From assembly GCF_901933205.1 (NCBI RefSeq), contig NC_044573.1:88494546-88558545 (forward strand): a stretch of 64,000 nt of DNA, written 5' to 3'. Positions 62,801 through 64,000 of the stretch are shown in pieces. Both the position numbers and the translations under genes were made by a program. Positions within the stretch are counted from its first letter, which is position 1. The number at the start of each line of letters is the position of its first letter. Origin of the DNA: Camarhynchus parvulus. Lineage: Eukaryota; Chordata; Aves; Passeriformes; Thraupidae. Under the pieces are notes generated by a model. It did not search any database and had not been told where the DNA came from. It worked only from the letters and a program-made list of their open reading frames with translations.

Positions 62801-64000
62801 AGACCTCCATATACCAGCATTCTCAACCAAAAATTGAAAATGCAGGTGGGGTCTGGTTTCTACTACAGTGTCACAGATAGACATTGTCAGATCCTCAGAT
62901 CTGTAAATTCGACACAGACTTCCCAAACTGGACAGGGAGTGCCACCCTTCTCATCCAGCCCATTACTTCCAAGGATGGCTGTCTCAGATACTTTGGAGGC
63001 TGGTGTGAGACCCTTCCTGTACCAAGGGCAGGATTATGCAAAGCTGTACTTGAAAAACCTCTGTCTGTTTTGAAAATAGCATCACAGAGAAGGCCATCTA
63101 TCTAAAGCCTGCAAGCAGACTCATCCAAGCAGCCTTTAGAATCCAGCACCTAGAATTCCTCGGAGAACTTCAAAAAGTTTGGAGAAGACTTCTTTTTGCT
63201 CCTCTATGATACTGAGAGAGAACTACCAAACAAGTTTTTCTTAGCTGAGGTACAGCTCAGAAATCTCCTTTATTTTCCATATTTTTAAAGTCTAACTGCC
63301 TGAACTGGTCCCATACAGCACAGCACAGATCCAACCTCTTTCTAATGTATTTAAATGTATGCAATAAAAGTGTGGCTACAGTGCAATTAAAGTGCCATTT
63401 CTGTTCATTTTAAATGTCAGTGTAATTAAAGTTCACAGCTAATAATATTCATAAATCTGTAGATTTTTCCAGGCTCCTCATTTAGCACTTCTGGAGATTT
63501 CCATATGTGAAAACATTGGCCTCTGTTATCACTCATGCATGGATAGTTGTGGTGCTTCTCTGCTCGCTATCTTTGACCTGACTGGCCTACACCAAATATC
63601 TGTTGCAGGAGGATACGTGTTCTGTCATTTTAAACTTCTTGTTCATCACTTTTTTATCAAAAAAATCACCTTCCTTTTTACAATTCTTTAATCTGCAAGC
63701 AGCTTTACTGAGATACAGGGGTAGTGCATCCTCATGCACGCTAGCAATGGATTAATATCCTTGAGATTCATCTGCTGCACCTGCAGTGACCTTCCGCTTT
63801 CACACAGGGCTATGCCAGTGGCACACATCATACAGACTCATCATCACTGCGCCGTGGTGTTCTGGGTTTTGGGGGGTTTTGACTGTCTTATATGCTCCCT
63901 CTGCCACAGATAAAGCAGAGCTAAACTCTCATCATGGCTCCTGTCTGAAAAGCCCTGGGAAGTCTCGTATTATTCCTTGTTTCCCTGATGAAAACCAAGA
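59803..64000. other. Non-coding DNA, nothing firmly recognised
   Basis: A minus-strand frame of 210 codons at 59848-60480 is the longest non-repeat open frame in the window. It is rich in Cys and Trp and matches no family I know. A run of A lies at about 60493-60503. The AT-rich end (63330-63460) contains repeated CAATTAAAGT-like motifs. No CR1 or LTR landmark was recognised here. Confidence 0.4.

Overview
This window looks like a gene-poor stretch of a bird genome, most likely a songbird (passerine). The evidence is the repeat content. There are four clear CR1 LINE fragments, one of which keeps recognisable endonuclease and reverse-transcriptase reading-frame remnants. There is also a solo LTR of a type I know from passerine endogenous retroviruses, and a second, longer avian LTR with an internal CAT/TTA microsatellite. 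These family assignments come from recognising consensus sequence by eye, not from a database search. I see no prokaryotic features (operons, ribosome binding sites, CRISPR arrays), no tRNA or rRNA genes, and no complete protein-coding gene. Open frames elsewhere are short, overlap each other on both strands and resemble no family I recognise, so the window is best read as intergenic DNA or the inside of a very long intron.

Layout. 1-14.1 kb is mostly unique non-coding DNA with one minus-strand CR1 tail (1469-1742), an A-rich run, a 26-base T tract and a 65-bp tandem duplication. A minus-strand solo LTR occupies 14136-14540 and carries two long perfect inverted repeats. 14.5-19.4 kb is unique. 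19.4-21.2 kb is a decayed plus-strand CR1 LINE with internal deletions, stops and a destroyed polymerase motif. 24268-24982 is a 715-bp almost pure pyrimidine tract made of pentamer repeats. 25-37 kb is unique. 37437-37800 is a compact CpG-rich segment with an ATG-initiated open frame running to a good splice donor. 38-46 kb is unique with a 12-bp inverted repeat in AT-rich DNA and a candidate small exon. 46035-46618 is a plus-strand solo LTR. 53300-53437 and 57187-57321 are CR1 3' tails on opposite strands. A 23-bp triplicate repeat lies at 57781. At 59333-59475 there is a coding-like segment with good splice signals on both sides, followed by a second coding-like frame at 59626-59802. These are the best hints of an unannotated gene here, but I cannot name the protein.

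I found no convincing previously undescribed biological system. The items most worth checking are the coding-like pair near 59.3-59.8 kb, the CpG-rich candidate first exon near 37.5 kb, the long pyrimidine tract, and the double hairpin in the passerine LTR.
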